Origin: Clostridium sp. UBA699
GTDB lineage: Bacteria; Bacillota; Clostridia; Clostridiales; Clostridiaceae
NCBI GenBank assembly: GCA_002298915.1
Contig: DBML01000031.1
Span: 18,230-82,229, forward strand
Direction of reading: 5' to 3'
Length of the DNA: 64,000 nucleotides
Position numbers and translations under genes: made by a program. Positions 50,659 to 57,553 of the stretch are shown here, in pieces. Each line of letters opens with the position of its first letter. The first letter of the stretch is position 1. The notes under the pieces are model-generated. The model saw only the letters and a list, made by a program, of their open reading frames with translations, did no database searches and was not told the origin of the DNA.

Positions 50659-51563
50659 ATTATATAAATGATATCAGGGAACTTGTTGGGAACACGCCTC
50701 TGTTGAAAATAAACAACCTAAAGGTGAAGGAAGGGGTCAGCATCTTTGCAAAGCTGGAGCAGCTGAACCCCGGCGGAAGCGTAAAGGACAGGATAGGCGT
50801 CTACATGATAAAGAGGGCAGAGGAACAGGGCATCCTCAACCCCGGAGACACGATAGTCGAAGCGACCGCGGGAAACACGGGCCTGGGAGTTGCGCTCGGA
50901 GCCCTTAACAAAGGCTACAAGGTGATCTTCGTTGTCCCGGAAAAGTTCTCAATAGAGAAGCAGCTCCTCATGAAAGCCCTGGGAGCGGAGATAGTGAACA
51001 CGCCAAGGGAGAAGGGGATGGCGGGGGCGATCGAGAAATCCCTTGAGCTCCTCGAGAACATCCCGAACTCGGTAACGCTAAAGCAGTTCGAAAATCCGGC
51101 AAACCCGATGATACATTACCTGACCACAGGGCCTGAGATCTACACGGCGCTGGAAGGTCAGGTTGACTACCTCGTGGCCGGAGCAGGGAGCGGAGGCACT
51201 TTCACTGGGATCGCCGGATACCTCAAGGGGAAGGACAACGGCATCAAAGCGGTGATCGCAGACCCTGAAGGCTCCACCATAGGGGGAGGGGCAGAGGGCT
51301 GCTACAACATCGAGGGTATAGGGAACAACTTCATACCTGTCACCCTGGACATGGACCTTGCCGACGACGTGATAAAGGTGAACGACGAGGAAGCTTTCGG
51401 CATGGTGAGGGAGCTTGCGGGGAAGGAAGGACTCATAGTGGGTTCATCTTCGGGAGCGGCAATGGCGGCAGCGCTCAAGCTGGCGGACAGGATAGACTCG
51501 GGAAACATAGTGGTGGTCCTCCCTGACAGAGGGGACAGATACTTCAGCAAGAACATTTACTAA
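50655..51563 (+). CDS. mccA: Cystathionine beta-synthase, O-acetylserine-dependent type (MccA) / cysteine synthase family
   Basis: A 302-residue fold-type II PLP enzyme. The PLP Lys is in GGSVKDR (Lys ~44); TAGNTG, the GAGSGGTFTG phosphate loop and the C-terminal SSSGAAM are present. CysK and MccA share these motifs; its place after mccB and luxS favours MccA, which condenses homocysteine with O-acetylserine. ATG 50655 overlaps luxS by four bases. It ends the T-box operon. Confidence 0.88.
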   Translation: MNYINDIRELVGNTPLLKINNLKVKEGVSIFAKLEQLNPGGSVKDRIGVYMIKRAEEQGILNPGDTIVEATAGNTGLGVALGALNKGYKVIFVVPEKFSIEKQLLMKALGAEIVNTPREKGMAGAIEKSLELLENIPNSVTLKQFENPANPMIHYLTTGPEIYTALEGQVDYLVAGAGSGGTFTGIAGYLKGKDNGIKAVIADPEGSTIGGGAEGCYNIEGIGNNFIPVTLDMDLADDVIKVNDEEAFGMVRELAGKEGLIVGSSSGAAMAAALKLADRIDSGNIVVVLPDRGDRYFSKNIY

Positions 51564-51579
51564 AAAATAGAAGAGGAGA

Positions 51580-51721
51580 AATCGAAGAGGAAAGCCAAGT
51601 ACCTGTTCACTGATGCATACGTGTACTCAGGAGCACAGCTCATGGTAAAGGCAGGAAACGAGTCAATCAAACTCTGGAGGACCTGAAGGGCAAGGTCATT
51701 TCTGAAGCAGATAGGATAAAT
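51580..51721 (+). pseudogene. Remnant of an amino-acid ABC transporter substrate-binding protein
   Basis: No start codon or ribosome binding site. The frame reads AKYLFTDAYVYSGAQLMVKAG, then ESIKLWRT and a stop at 51684-51686. In the next frame NQTLEDLKGKVISEAD continues the family pattern; a single missing A after ATCAAA (about 51671) would join them as ESIKTLEDLKGKV. This matches the mid-region of SBP_bac_3 proteins, as in cystine importers. It begins about 16 bases after mccA stops, so an importer gene was probably once the next gene. Confidence 0.7.
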
Positions 51722-51722
51722 G

Positions 51723-51762
51723 CAGGTGCGTTGAAGTTATTCAGCGCATCTGGATTTTTTTT
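51723..51762 (+). terminator. Terminator of the T-box operon
   Basis: CAGGTGCGTTGAA pairs with TTCAGCGCATCTG with G-U pairs, followed by a run of eight T. Confidence 0.85.
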
Positions 51763-51788
51763 ATTGCCGTTATGCATCGAAATTAATG

Positions 51789-51817
51789 TTGACGCTGGAC
51801 CCGCCATGTTATAATAT
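51789..51817 (+). promoter_or_regulatory. Promoter of the PP-loop gene
   Basis: TTGACG at 51789-51794, 17-base spacer, TAATAT at 51812-51817 (a TATAAT also begins at 51810 with a shorter spacer). Confidence 0.7.
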
Positions 51818-51836
51818 CTATATAGCATATAGATAT
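51814..51836. promoter_or_regulatory. Palindrome overlapping the -10 and start region
   Basis: ATATCTATAT, three bases, ATATAGATAT: a perfect 10-bp inverted repeat just downstream of the -10 box. Its place suits a repressor site. Confidence 0.5.
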
Positions 51837-51863
51837 AGTATGAATTAAGAGGTGGAATAATAA

Positions 51864-52844
51864 ATGACAAGAGCACTAGCAATGATTTCAGGCGGACTCG
51901 ACAGCACACTGGCTGCAAAGCTTATAAAGGACCAGGGCATAGACGTGATAGGGGTCTGTTTCAAATCCTATTTCTTCGGGCCGAAGAACGCCGAGAAGAT
52001 GACGAAGCAGATAGGGATACCCCTTGTCGTCGTGGACATCTCAAGGGAGCACCTTGAGATGGTTATGAACCCCAAGCACGGCTACGGGAAGAACATGAAC
52101 CCGTGCATCGACTGCCACGCAATGATGATGAGCTACTCAGGCAGGATGCTGGAGGAGTACGGTGCTGATTTCATAATCACCGGGGAGGTCCTCAACCAGA
52201 GGCCTATGTCCCAGAACAAGGCGGCGCTTGACGTCGTCAGGAAGGAATCGGGCTACACCGACAAGATCCTGAGGCCTCTCTGCGCGCAGAACCTCGCGCC
52301 GACCAAAATGGAGCTCGAAAGGCTTGTGGACAGGGAAAAGCTCAGGAAGATATCAGGCAGGAGCAGGAAGATCCAGATGGAGCTGGCAGAGAAATGGGGA
52401 ATAAAAGACTACCCGTCGCCGGCTGGAGGCTGCAAGCTGACCGACCCGAACTTCTCAAAAAGGCTCCAGGACCTCCTCAGGACGGGGGTTATGCCATCGG
52501 AGCAGGACATAGCCCTTCTGAAATACGGGCGCCACATGAGGGTTTCCGACAACGCCAAGATCATCTCCACGAGGAACGAGGACGAGGTCAAGGAGATCAA
52601 GCAGCACCTGAGGGACACGGACCTTGTGTTCTTCACGAAGGACTACACCGGCTCCATGGTAATCGTCACCGGGAACCCGGGCGAGGAGGACATAGCTTTC
52701 GCTGCAAGGGCTGCGGGCAGGTACAGCAAGGGAAGGGACCAGGCGGAGCTTGCTGTGAATTTCTGCAGGTACGGTCAGCCCTTTGAAAACAGCATAACCG
52801 CGGTCCCGGCAAAGGATGCGGACATAGACAGGTTCTTGATATAG
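51864..52844 (+). CDS. PP-loop ATPase domain protein, tRNA-thiolation-like
   Basis: A 326-residue protein with an N-terminal PP-loop (ISGGLDSTLAAKL, residues 8-20) and a conserved NPCIDCHAMM Cys pair near residue 76, as in MnmA-like tRNA thiouridylases; later SPAGGCKLTDP adds a Cys. The C-terminal ~130 residues have the NFACT-R/DUF814-like part found in such proteins. It probably adenylates a substrate for sulfur transfer, but the target is unknown. It has its own promoter and lies next to an Rrf2 regulator. Confidence 0.8.
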   Translation: MTRALAMISGGLDSTLAAKLIKDQGIDVIGVCFKSYFFGPKNAEKMTKQIGIPLVVVDISREHLEMVMNPKHGYGKNMNPCIDCHAMMMSYSGRMLEEYGADFIITGEVLNQRPMSQNKAALDVVRKESGYTDKILRPLCAQNLAPTKMELERLVDREKLRKISGRSRKIQMELAEKWGIKDYPSPAGGCKLTDPNFSKRLQDLLRTGVMPSEQDIALLKYGRHMRVSDNAKIISTRNEDEVKEIKQHLRDTDLVFFTKDYTGSMVIVTGNPGEEDIAFAARAAGRYSKGRDQAELAVNFCRYGQPFENSITAVPAKDADIDRFLI

Positions 52845-52870
52845 ATGCGGTTGCAACCCATAAAAACATA

Positions 52871-52900
52871 TTGACTTACAGGGGATTCTTGTAATAGAAT
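52871..52900 (+). promoter_or_regulatory. Promoter of the Rrf2 regulator
   Basis: TTGACT at 52871-52876, 18 bases, TAGAAT at 52895-52900. Confidence 0.65.
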
Positions 52901-52928
52901 TTAGACGAAAGGTTTGGGTGAAGTTAAT

Positions 52929-53366
52929 ATGAAAATATCAACAAAGGGAAGATACGCATCCAGGGTGATGCTCGACCTGGCCATCAACTCCACGGGGGAA
53001 CCGGTCAGGCTTAAAGATATAGCAAATCGTCAGGATATTTCCGAGAAATATCTCGAGCAGATAATATCGATATTGAACAGAGCAGGGTACGTGAAGAGCA
53101 TCAGGGGAGCGCACGGAGGATACATGCTCGCCAGAAAGCCTGAGGAGTACACCATAGGCATGATCCTGAGGCTCACGGAAGGCAGTCTTGCGCCGGTGGA
53201 GTGCCTGGAGGAGAACGCTGTCCGCTGCGACAGGAAGACAGGATGCGCAACAAACTACGTCTGGGAGAAGCTGTACGAGGCCATAAACGAGGTTGTCGAC
53301 AACATAACGATCGCCGACCTGGTGGAGATAGAAAAGAAGATGATGGTCTGCGACTACGTAATATAA
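52929..53366 (+). CDS. Rrf2-family transcriptional regulator (CymR/IscR-like)
   Basis: A 145-residue winged-helix repressor. STKGRYASRVMLDLA, the recognition helix region ISEKYLEQIISILNRAGYVKSIRGAHGGY and the C-terminal dimer helix are typical. Three Cys (C-x7-C-x5-C in VECLEENAVRCDRKTGC) could bind an Fe-S cluster like IscR; CymR, the cysteine-metabolism repressor of this family, lacks them. ATG 52929 is used; the GTG at 52914 lacks a site. Its position between cysteine and methionine operons suggests a sulfur or Fe-S regulator. Confidence 0.85.
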   Translation: MKISTKGRYASRVMLDLAINSTGEPVRLKDIANRQDISEKYLEQIISILNRAGYVKSIRGAHGGYMLARKPEEYTIGMILRLTEGSLAPVECLEENAVRCDRKTGCATNYVWEKLYEAINEVVDNITIADLVEIEKKMMVCDYVI

Positions 53367-53442
53367 TGTAGAGCTGAGAAGCGGCATTTAAGGGCTCCTT
53401 AAAAGGGGCCCAAAAAAATAAAAACAAATTACATAAAACCTA

Positions 53443-53471
53443 TTGACATACTATGAATTGCGGAGTATTAT
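53443..53471 (+). promoter_or_regulatory. Promoter of SAM riboswitch 3
   Basis: TTGACA at 53443-53448, 17-base spacer, TATTAT at 53466-53471. The stretch from 53367 holds only a GC-rich hairpin (GGGCTCC/GGGGCCC) followed by A, not T. Confidence 0.8.
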
Positions 53472-53510
53472 AATAACAAGCACAAGGAAGCAAACGAAAA
53501 CTGAATAAAG

Positions 53511-53617
53511 ATTCTCATGAAGAGAGGTTGAGGGACTGGCCCGATGACACCTCGGCAACCTGCAGATTCATTTACTGCAAGGTGCCAAATCCAACGCTTT
53601 ATGCGAGAGATGAGAGA
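53511..53617 (+). ncRNA. SAM-I riboswitch (S-box) 3
   Basis: P1 TTCTCAT / ATGAGAG, AGGGACTGGCCCGATGACA, GCAACC, AAGGTGCCAAATCC are all in place. It controls metY 2 and probably the genes after it. Confidence 0.95.
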
Positions 53618-53651
53618 CGCCGATCAATTTAATTTTATAATTGGTTTTATG

Positions 53652-53692
53652 GGCCTTTTTCATCTATGCATGAAAAAGGCCTTTATTTATTT
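53652..53692 (+). terminator. Riboswitch 3 terminator
   Basis: Perfect 12-bp stem GGCCTTTTTCAT/ATGAAAAAGGCC followed by TTTATTTATTT. Confidence 0.93.
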
Positions 53693-53729
53693 CAAAAAAA
53701 TATAGTTAAAATAAAAGGAGAGAGATAAC

Positions 53730-55028
53730 ATGAGCAAGAAAAATTTGAAATTCGACACACTTCAGCAGCACGCAGGATACGTTCCAGACCCAACGACCGG
53801 ATCAAGGGCAGTGCCTATCTATCAGACGACGGCCTACGTGTTCAACGATTCGCAGCACGCTGCAGACCTGTTCGGCCTCAAAACAGCGGGCCCTATATAC
53901 ACAAGGATAGGTAACCCTACGGTGGACGTTTTCGAGCAGAGGGTGGCGGCACTGGAAGGCGGTGTGGGAGCCCTGGCAACCGCATCGGGAGCCGCGGCGG
54001 TCACATATTCGGTACTCAACATAGCAGGTGCAGGGGACGAGATAGTCTCGGCATCGACAGTGTACGGAGGAACCTTCAGTCTCTTCCAGCACACTCTTCC
54101 GAGGTACGGCATAAAGACGGTCTTTGTCGATCCGGACGATCCTGAAAACTTCAGGAAAGCGATAAACGAGAAGACGAAGGCGGTTTACATCGAGTCACTG
54201 GGTAACCCGGGGATAAACGTCATAGACATACAGGCTGTCGCCGACATTGCCCACGAGAACGGCATTCCGCTCATAATCGACAACACGTTCCCTTCACCGT
54301 ACCTCCTGAGGCCTTTCGAGCACGGGGCCGACATAGTGGTCCACTCGGCATCGAAGTTCATAGGAGGGCACGGAAACACCCTCGCAGGAGTCATCGTCGA
54401 CGGCGGCAAGTTCGACTGGGCGGCAAGCGGCAAGTTCCCTGGATTGACAACTCCGGACGAAAGTTATCACGGCCTCAACTACTTTGAAGCTCTGGGACCG
54501 CTCGCATACATCACGAAGGCAAGGACCGGACTTCTCAGAGACACGGGAGCAGCGCTCAGCCCGCTCAGCGCATTCCTCCTGATCCAGGGCATAGAGACGC
54601 TTTCCATAAGGGTGGAAAGGCATGTTGAGAACACAAGGAAGATAGTAAGCTTCCTCAAGAACCACCCGCAGGTGGCATGGGTCAACTACCCTGAGCTCGA
54701 GGAAAACAAATATAATGATCTCGCTAAGAAGTACTTCCCTAAGGGTGCAGGCTCCATATTCACCTTCGGAATCAAAGGCGGGGTCGAGGCAGGAAAGAAG
54801 TTCAGCGACGAGCTCGATATATTCTCCCTCCTCGCGAACGTGGGAGACACAAGGTCGCTTGTGATCCACCCGGCGAGCACAACCCACAGCCAGCTGACAG
54901 AAGCTGAGCTGATATCAGCGGGGGTGGAGCCGGACCTCATCAGGCTTTCCATAGGCCTTGAGGATGCCGATGACCTCATAGAGGATTTGGATCAGGCGCT
55001 GAAAAAATCCGGGACGGTTAACAACTAA
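53730..55028 (+). CDS. metY: O-acetylhomoserine aminocarboxypropyltransferase, copy 2
   Basis: A 432-residue PLP enzyme of the same family as the gene at 37842: QTTAYVFNDSQHAADLF, TRIGNPTVDVFE, YGGTFSLF, PLP Lys in SASKFIGGHG (Lys ~209) and IHPASTTHSQLTE. It should make homocysteine from O-acetylhomoserine. The last five residues (GTVNN) and stop codon are encoded by a partial copy of the palindromic repeat at 55011, so the normal C-terminus probably ended near KKS. AAAAGGAG precedes the ATG. Confidence 0.93.
   Translation: MSKKNLKFDTLQQHAGYVPDPTTGSRAVPIYQTTAYVFNDSQHAADLFGLKTAGPIYTRIGNPTVDVFEQRVAALEGGVGALATASGAAAVTYSVLNIAGAGDEIVSASTVYGGTFSLFQHTLPRYGIKTVFVDPDDPENFRKAINEKTKAVYIESLGNPGINVIDIQAVADIAHENGIPLIIDNTFPSPYLLRPFEHGADIVVHSASKFIGGHGNTLAGVIVDGGKFDWAASGKFPGLTTPDESYHGLNYFEALGPLAYITKARTGLLRDTGAALSPLSAFLLIQGIETLSIRVERHVENTRKIVSFLKNHPQVAWVNYPELEENKYNDLAKKYFPKGAGSIFTFGIKGGVEAGKKFSDELDIFSLLANVGDTRSLVIHPASTTHSQLTEAELISAGVEPDLIRLSIGLEDADDLIEDLDQALKKSGTVNN
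55011..55026. repeat. Dispersed palindromic repeat, partial copy
   Basis: GGGACGGTTAACAACT, the left half-arm of the repeat, without its partner arm. It supplies the stop codon (TAA) of metY 2. Confidence 0.85.
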
Positions 55029-55039
55029 TTGCACTAAAT

Positions 55040-55094
55040 CCCGGGACGGTTAACAACTGTTTGCTTTCAGCAAACAAATGTTAACCGTCCCGGG
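55040..55094. repeat. Dispersed palindromic repeat, copy B
   Basis: Full copy with CCCGGGACGGTTAACA outer arms, inner TTTGCT/AGCAAA stem and a TTC loop; two mismatches in the arm. It lies between metY 2 and the malY relic. Confidence 0.9.
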
Positions 55095-55112
55095 TGAAAG
55101 GAATACCCAGGC

Positions 55113-56314
55113 ATGAATTACAATTTCGACGAAATTATTGAGCGCAGAGGCACAAATGCAATGAACACTGACGGCTTCAGGGAGTACATCTTCCATGCAC
55201 CTCCAACAATGAAGTTCAACTTCGCGGATGATGAGTTTGTCCGCATGTGGGTGGCAGACATGGAGTTTGCTTCACCTCCGGAAGTCGTTCAGGCTATCAA
55301 GGACAGGGCCGACAAAAAGATATTCGGCTATTCAAAGGTCTTCGATCCTGAATACTACGAAGCTTTTTCAAGCTGGACAGAGCGACGTTACGGATGGAAA
55401 TTTGAGAAAGAACATCTTGTGACATCTCCCGGCATAATTCCTGCCCTGTATGAACTCGTGGGGCACATTTGCAGACCGGGTGACAAAATACTGATCATGA
55501 CACCTTCCTACGCATATTTCAAATACGCAGCGGATTTCAACAACATCGAGACGGTTTGCTCTGACTTGCAGGAGGATGCCGGCAGCTACACAATCGACTT
55601 TGAGGATTTCGAAAAAAAGCCAAAGATGAGAAAGTGACTTTGTGCATTTTCTGCAACCCGCACAACCCTACAGGAAGGGTTTGGGCTGAAGAGGAACTGA
55701 AGAAGGCAGGAAGGATATGCCTCGACAATGGCCTGTGGATCATATCGGACGAGATCCACTGCGACCTTCTAAGGACAGGCAGAAGCCACAAACCATTGGC
55801 AGCGCTTTTCCCGGAGACTGATCGGATCGTAACCTGTATGGCACCAAGCAAAACCTTCAACCTGGCAGGGCTCATGTTTTCCAATGTCATAATTCAGAGC
55901 GGCGAGCTGAGAGCCAGATGGAAGGCCAGGCACTACGATTTCGAAAATCCGCTGAGCATTGCAGCAGCAAAGGCAGCTTATGTCCACGGAGAAGAATGGC
56001 TTAAACAGCTAAAAGAATACCTGGATTCCAATTTCGAATTTACAAGGGAGTACCTGGAAGAGCATCTGCCGAAGGCGGTCTTCAGAATTCCGGAAGCAAC
56101 CTACCTTGCATGGGTGAACATCGGCGCATATATATCGGACGATGTCAATCTGCCGCTTCATTTTGCCAACAACGCGGGAGTCCTGCTTGAAGGCGGCAAC
56201 ATGTTTGTGGCGAATTCCGACGGTTACATAAGGCTCAACCTTGCATGCCCGAGGGAGGTTCTAGAGGAAGGTCTGAGAAGGATCAGCGGCCTTTTAAATC
56301 AAAAAACCAAATAA
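55113..56314 (+). pseudogene. MalY/PatB-type cystathionine beta-lyase, frame interrupted
   Basis: Two frames together form one ~400-residue aminotransferase-fold beta-C-S lyase. The first (55113-55637) has the N-terminal part (NFDEIIERRGTNAM, MWVADMEFASP, GIIPALYELV); the second (from GTG 55634) begins TLCIFCNPHNPTG and includes the PLP Lys motif PSKTFNLAG at 55844-55870 and the C-terminus. They join in frame if one A is added to the seven A at 55612-55618, giving FEKKAKDEKVTLC, which aligns with the intact paralogue at 58581. The site, A-AAA-AAG in the zero frame, is also a classical -1 slippery heptamer. Read as a broken gene unless frameshifting or a sequencing error is shown. Confidence 0.85.
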
Positions 56315-56319
56315 ATAAA

Positions 56320-56428
56320 TTCTTATCAAGAGTGGTGGAGGGGCTGGCCCGATGAAACCCGACAACCGGCATCCTCATTTGGATGCAGCGGTGTCAATTC
56401 CAGCAGGCGCGGCCTGGCAGATGAGATG
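56320..56428 (+). ncRNA. SAM-I riboswitch (S-box) 4
   Basis: P1 TCTTATC (56321-56327) / GATGAGA (56420-56426) with a G-U pair, GAGGGGCTGGCCCGATGAA, GACAACC, GGTGTCAATTCC and the P4 segment. It starts six bases after the malY stop and I see no good promoter, so it may regulate a transcript that already passed riboswitch 3. Confidence 0.9.
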
Positions 56429-56436
56429 GAAAGAAG

Positions 56437-56475
56437 AATGTCTTTTTGCTCATGCCAGCGGAAAGACATTTTTTA
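56437..56475 (+). terminator. Riboswitch 4 terminator
   Basis: AATGTCTTT (56437-56445) pairs with AAAGACATT (56462-56470) and is followed by TTTT. Confidence 0.85.
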
Positions 56476-56478
56476 ATT

Positions 56479-56531
56479 GGGGACGGTTAACAACTGTTTG
56501 CTTTCAGCAAACAAATGTTAACCGTCCCGGG
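56479..56531. repeat. Dispersed palindromic repeat, copy C
   Basis: GGGGACGGTTAACAACTGTT and matching right arm with a TTC loop; identical to copy B over most of its length. It is inserted between the riboswitch terminator and the next gene, and its last bases overlap the ribosome binding site GGGAGG. Confidence 0.9.
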
Positions 56532-56542
56532 AGGTGATGTGG

Positions 56543-56698
56543 TTGGAAGCAGCAAAACCGAAAAGATCTGTGACCGAGGACCAGCTCAAAGTTCTGCTCA
56601 GCAGCATAGACTCGATAAGGTTCGGCTCGGTGACGCTCGTTATACAGGATGGAAGGGTGGTGCAGTTCGAGAAGAACGAGAAGATTAGGTTCGTCTAG
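56543..56698 (+). CDS. YezD family (DUF2292) small protein
   Basis: A 51-residue protein below the usual gene-length limit. SIRFGSVTLVIQDGRVVQFEKNEKIRFV is the conserved C-terminal pattern of DUF2292/YezD proteins, a group found near sulfur-assimilation genes. TTG 56543 is chosen, 8 bases after GGAGG; ATG 56537 is too close to it. It is the first gene after SAM riboswitch 4. The function is unknown. Confidence 0.85.
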   Translation: MEAAKPKRSVTEDQLKVLLSSIDSIRFGSVTLVIQDGRVVQFEKNEKIRFV

Positions 56699-56728
56699 AC
56701 ACTATCAAAAATATGAAAGGAGATAAAA

Positions 56729-57151
56729 ATGGGTATAAGCAGTGTGATACAGGATTTTTTAAGCAACGGAGTGGAATGCTCCATCGTCGAAAACCTGGAA
56801 GCAGCAGACTGCAGGCAGTCTGAAACCCTGGCTTTCAGGGTCAGCGAAGGGAACATACTTATAGTGACAGACAAGCATAAGAGCATAAGCTTGTGCAAAT
56901 TCATAGGGCGTTTCAATTCAAGCCCGAGGATGCTGAACAGAAATGAAACAAAGGAAGTGACAGGTTACCAGGCATGCTGCTTGTGCCCGTTCGGACTGAA
57001 AAACCGGCTCAAGGTCTATATCGACGTTTCATTGAAGGGTAATGAGTACATCACCGTTCCCGCAGGAATGAGGAATCTCGTGGTCCAGGTCAAGCCTGGC
57101 GACATGGAGAAGATAACCGGCGGCGAATGGGTGGATGTATGCAAAAATTGA
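56729..57151 (+). CDS. YbaK/EbsC family aminoacyl-tRNA deacylase, copy 2
   Basis: A 140-residue protein homologous to the gene at 37145, but divergent. Retained features are ETLAFRVSEGNILIVTDKH, CCLCPFGLKN near residue 88 and a terminal ITGGEWVDVCKN. The Asp/Lys-rich insert of copy 1 (GDARVDNRKYKD) is replaced by KSISLCKFIG, so the substrate pocket may differ. AAAGGAG precedes the ATG. It is downstream of SAM riboswitch 4. Confidence 0.85.
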   Translation: MGISSVIQDFLSNGVECSIVENLEAADCRQSETLAFRVSEGNILIVTDKHKSISLCKFIGRFNSSPRMLNRNETKEVTGYQACCLCPFGLKNRLKVYIDVSLKGNEYITVPAGMRNLVVQVKPGDMEKITGGEWVDVCKN

Positions 57152-57169
57152 TAGTGGGGAGGTACGGCT

Positions 57170-57463
57170 ATGACCGCGCTAATAATAGGAGGAGACAACC
57201 TCGGCAACATACCGGGGAAGCTCAGTAAGAAAGGATACGACACTATAGAGCACATCGACGGAAGGAAAGGCTGGGACAGGAGAGCGGGAATACCGCACAG
57301 AGTCGAAAAAGCGGACCTGGTGATCGTGTTCGTCGACTATCTGAGCCACAGCATTGCGAGAAGCACGAAAGAAAAACTGAGAAGCCTAAACGCCAACGCC
57401 ATATACACAAAGCGCTCATGGGCGCACCTGGAAAACCAGTTCAAAAAAATAGAAATCAGCTGA
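57170..57463 (+). CDS. DUF2325 family protein
   Basis: A 97-residue protein with the DUF2325 pattern: TALIIGGDNLGNI at the N-terminus, HIDGRKGWDRRAGIPHRVEKADLVIVFVDYLSHS in the middle, and a basic end with KRSWAHLENQ. The family is found near sulfur and metal genes in Firmicutes, but has no agreed function. GGGGAGG precedes the ATG, 18 bases after ybaK 2. Confidence 0.88.
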   Translation: MTALIIGGDNLGNIPGKLSKKGYDTIEHIDGRKGWDRRAGIPHRVEKADLVIVFVDYLSHSIARSTKEKLRSLNANAIYTKRSWAHLENQFKKIEIS

Positions 57464-57468
57464 CCGGA

Positions 57469-57526
57469 AAAACCGGAGGCTGGTCCTGACAAACAGCATT
57501 GTTTGAAGGGCCAGTCTCCGGTTTTC
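57469..57526 (+). terminator. Terminator after the DUF2325 gene
   Basis: AAAACCGGAGgCTGGtCC (57469-57486) pairs with GGgCCAGtCTCCGGTTTT (57508-57525), followed by CTAAATTT. No promoter is clear in the 28 bases before the next gene, so some read-through is expected. Confidence 0.85.
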
Positions 57527-57553
57527 TAAATTTACATACAGGAGGAGAAGGAA

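Noticed and set aside
51564..51863. Antisense S-box after mccA, as in the C. acetobutylicum ubiG operon
   Set aside because: The minus strand here lacks the GGGACTGGCCCGATGA-type core and the GCAACC and GGTGC segments; a remnant binding-protein gene and terminator explain the region.
53380..53430. GC-rich hairpin after the Rrf2 gene as a terminator
   Set aside because: GGGCTCC/GGGGCCC is followed by A on the + strand; the T-run is on the minus strand, which has no gene there.
55011..55094. Tandem repeat copies as a possible CRISPR array
   Set aside because: Only one and a half copies, no evenly spaced spacers, and no cas gene; the unit is a long palindrome.
56352..56537. 61-residue + strand frame over riboswitch 4 and repeat C
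   Set aside because: It reads the riboswitch core and the repeat; the shared end GRLTTVC comes from the repeat, not from homology of genes.
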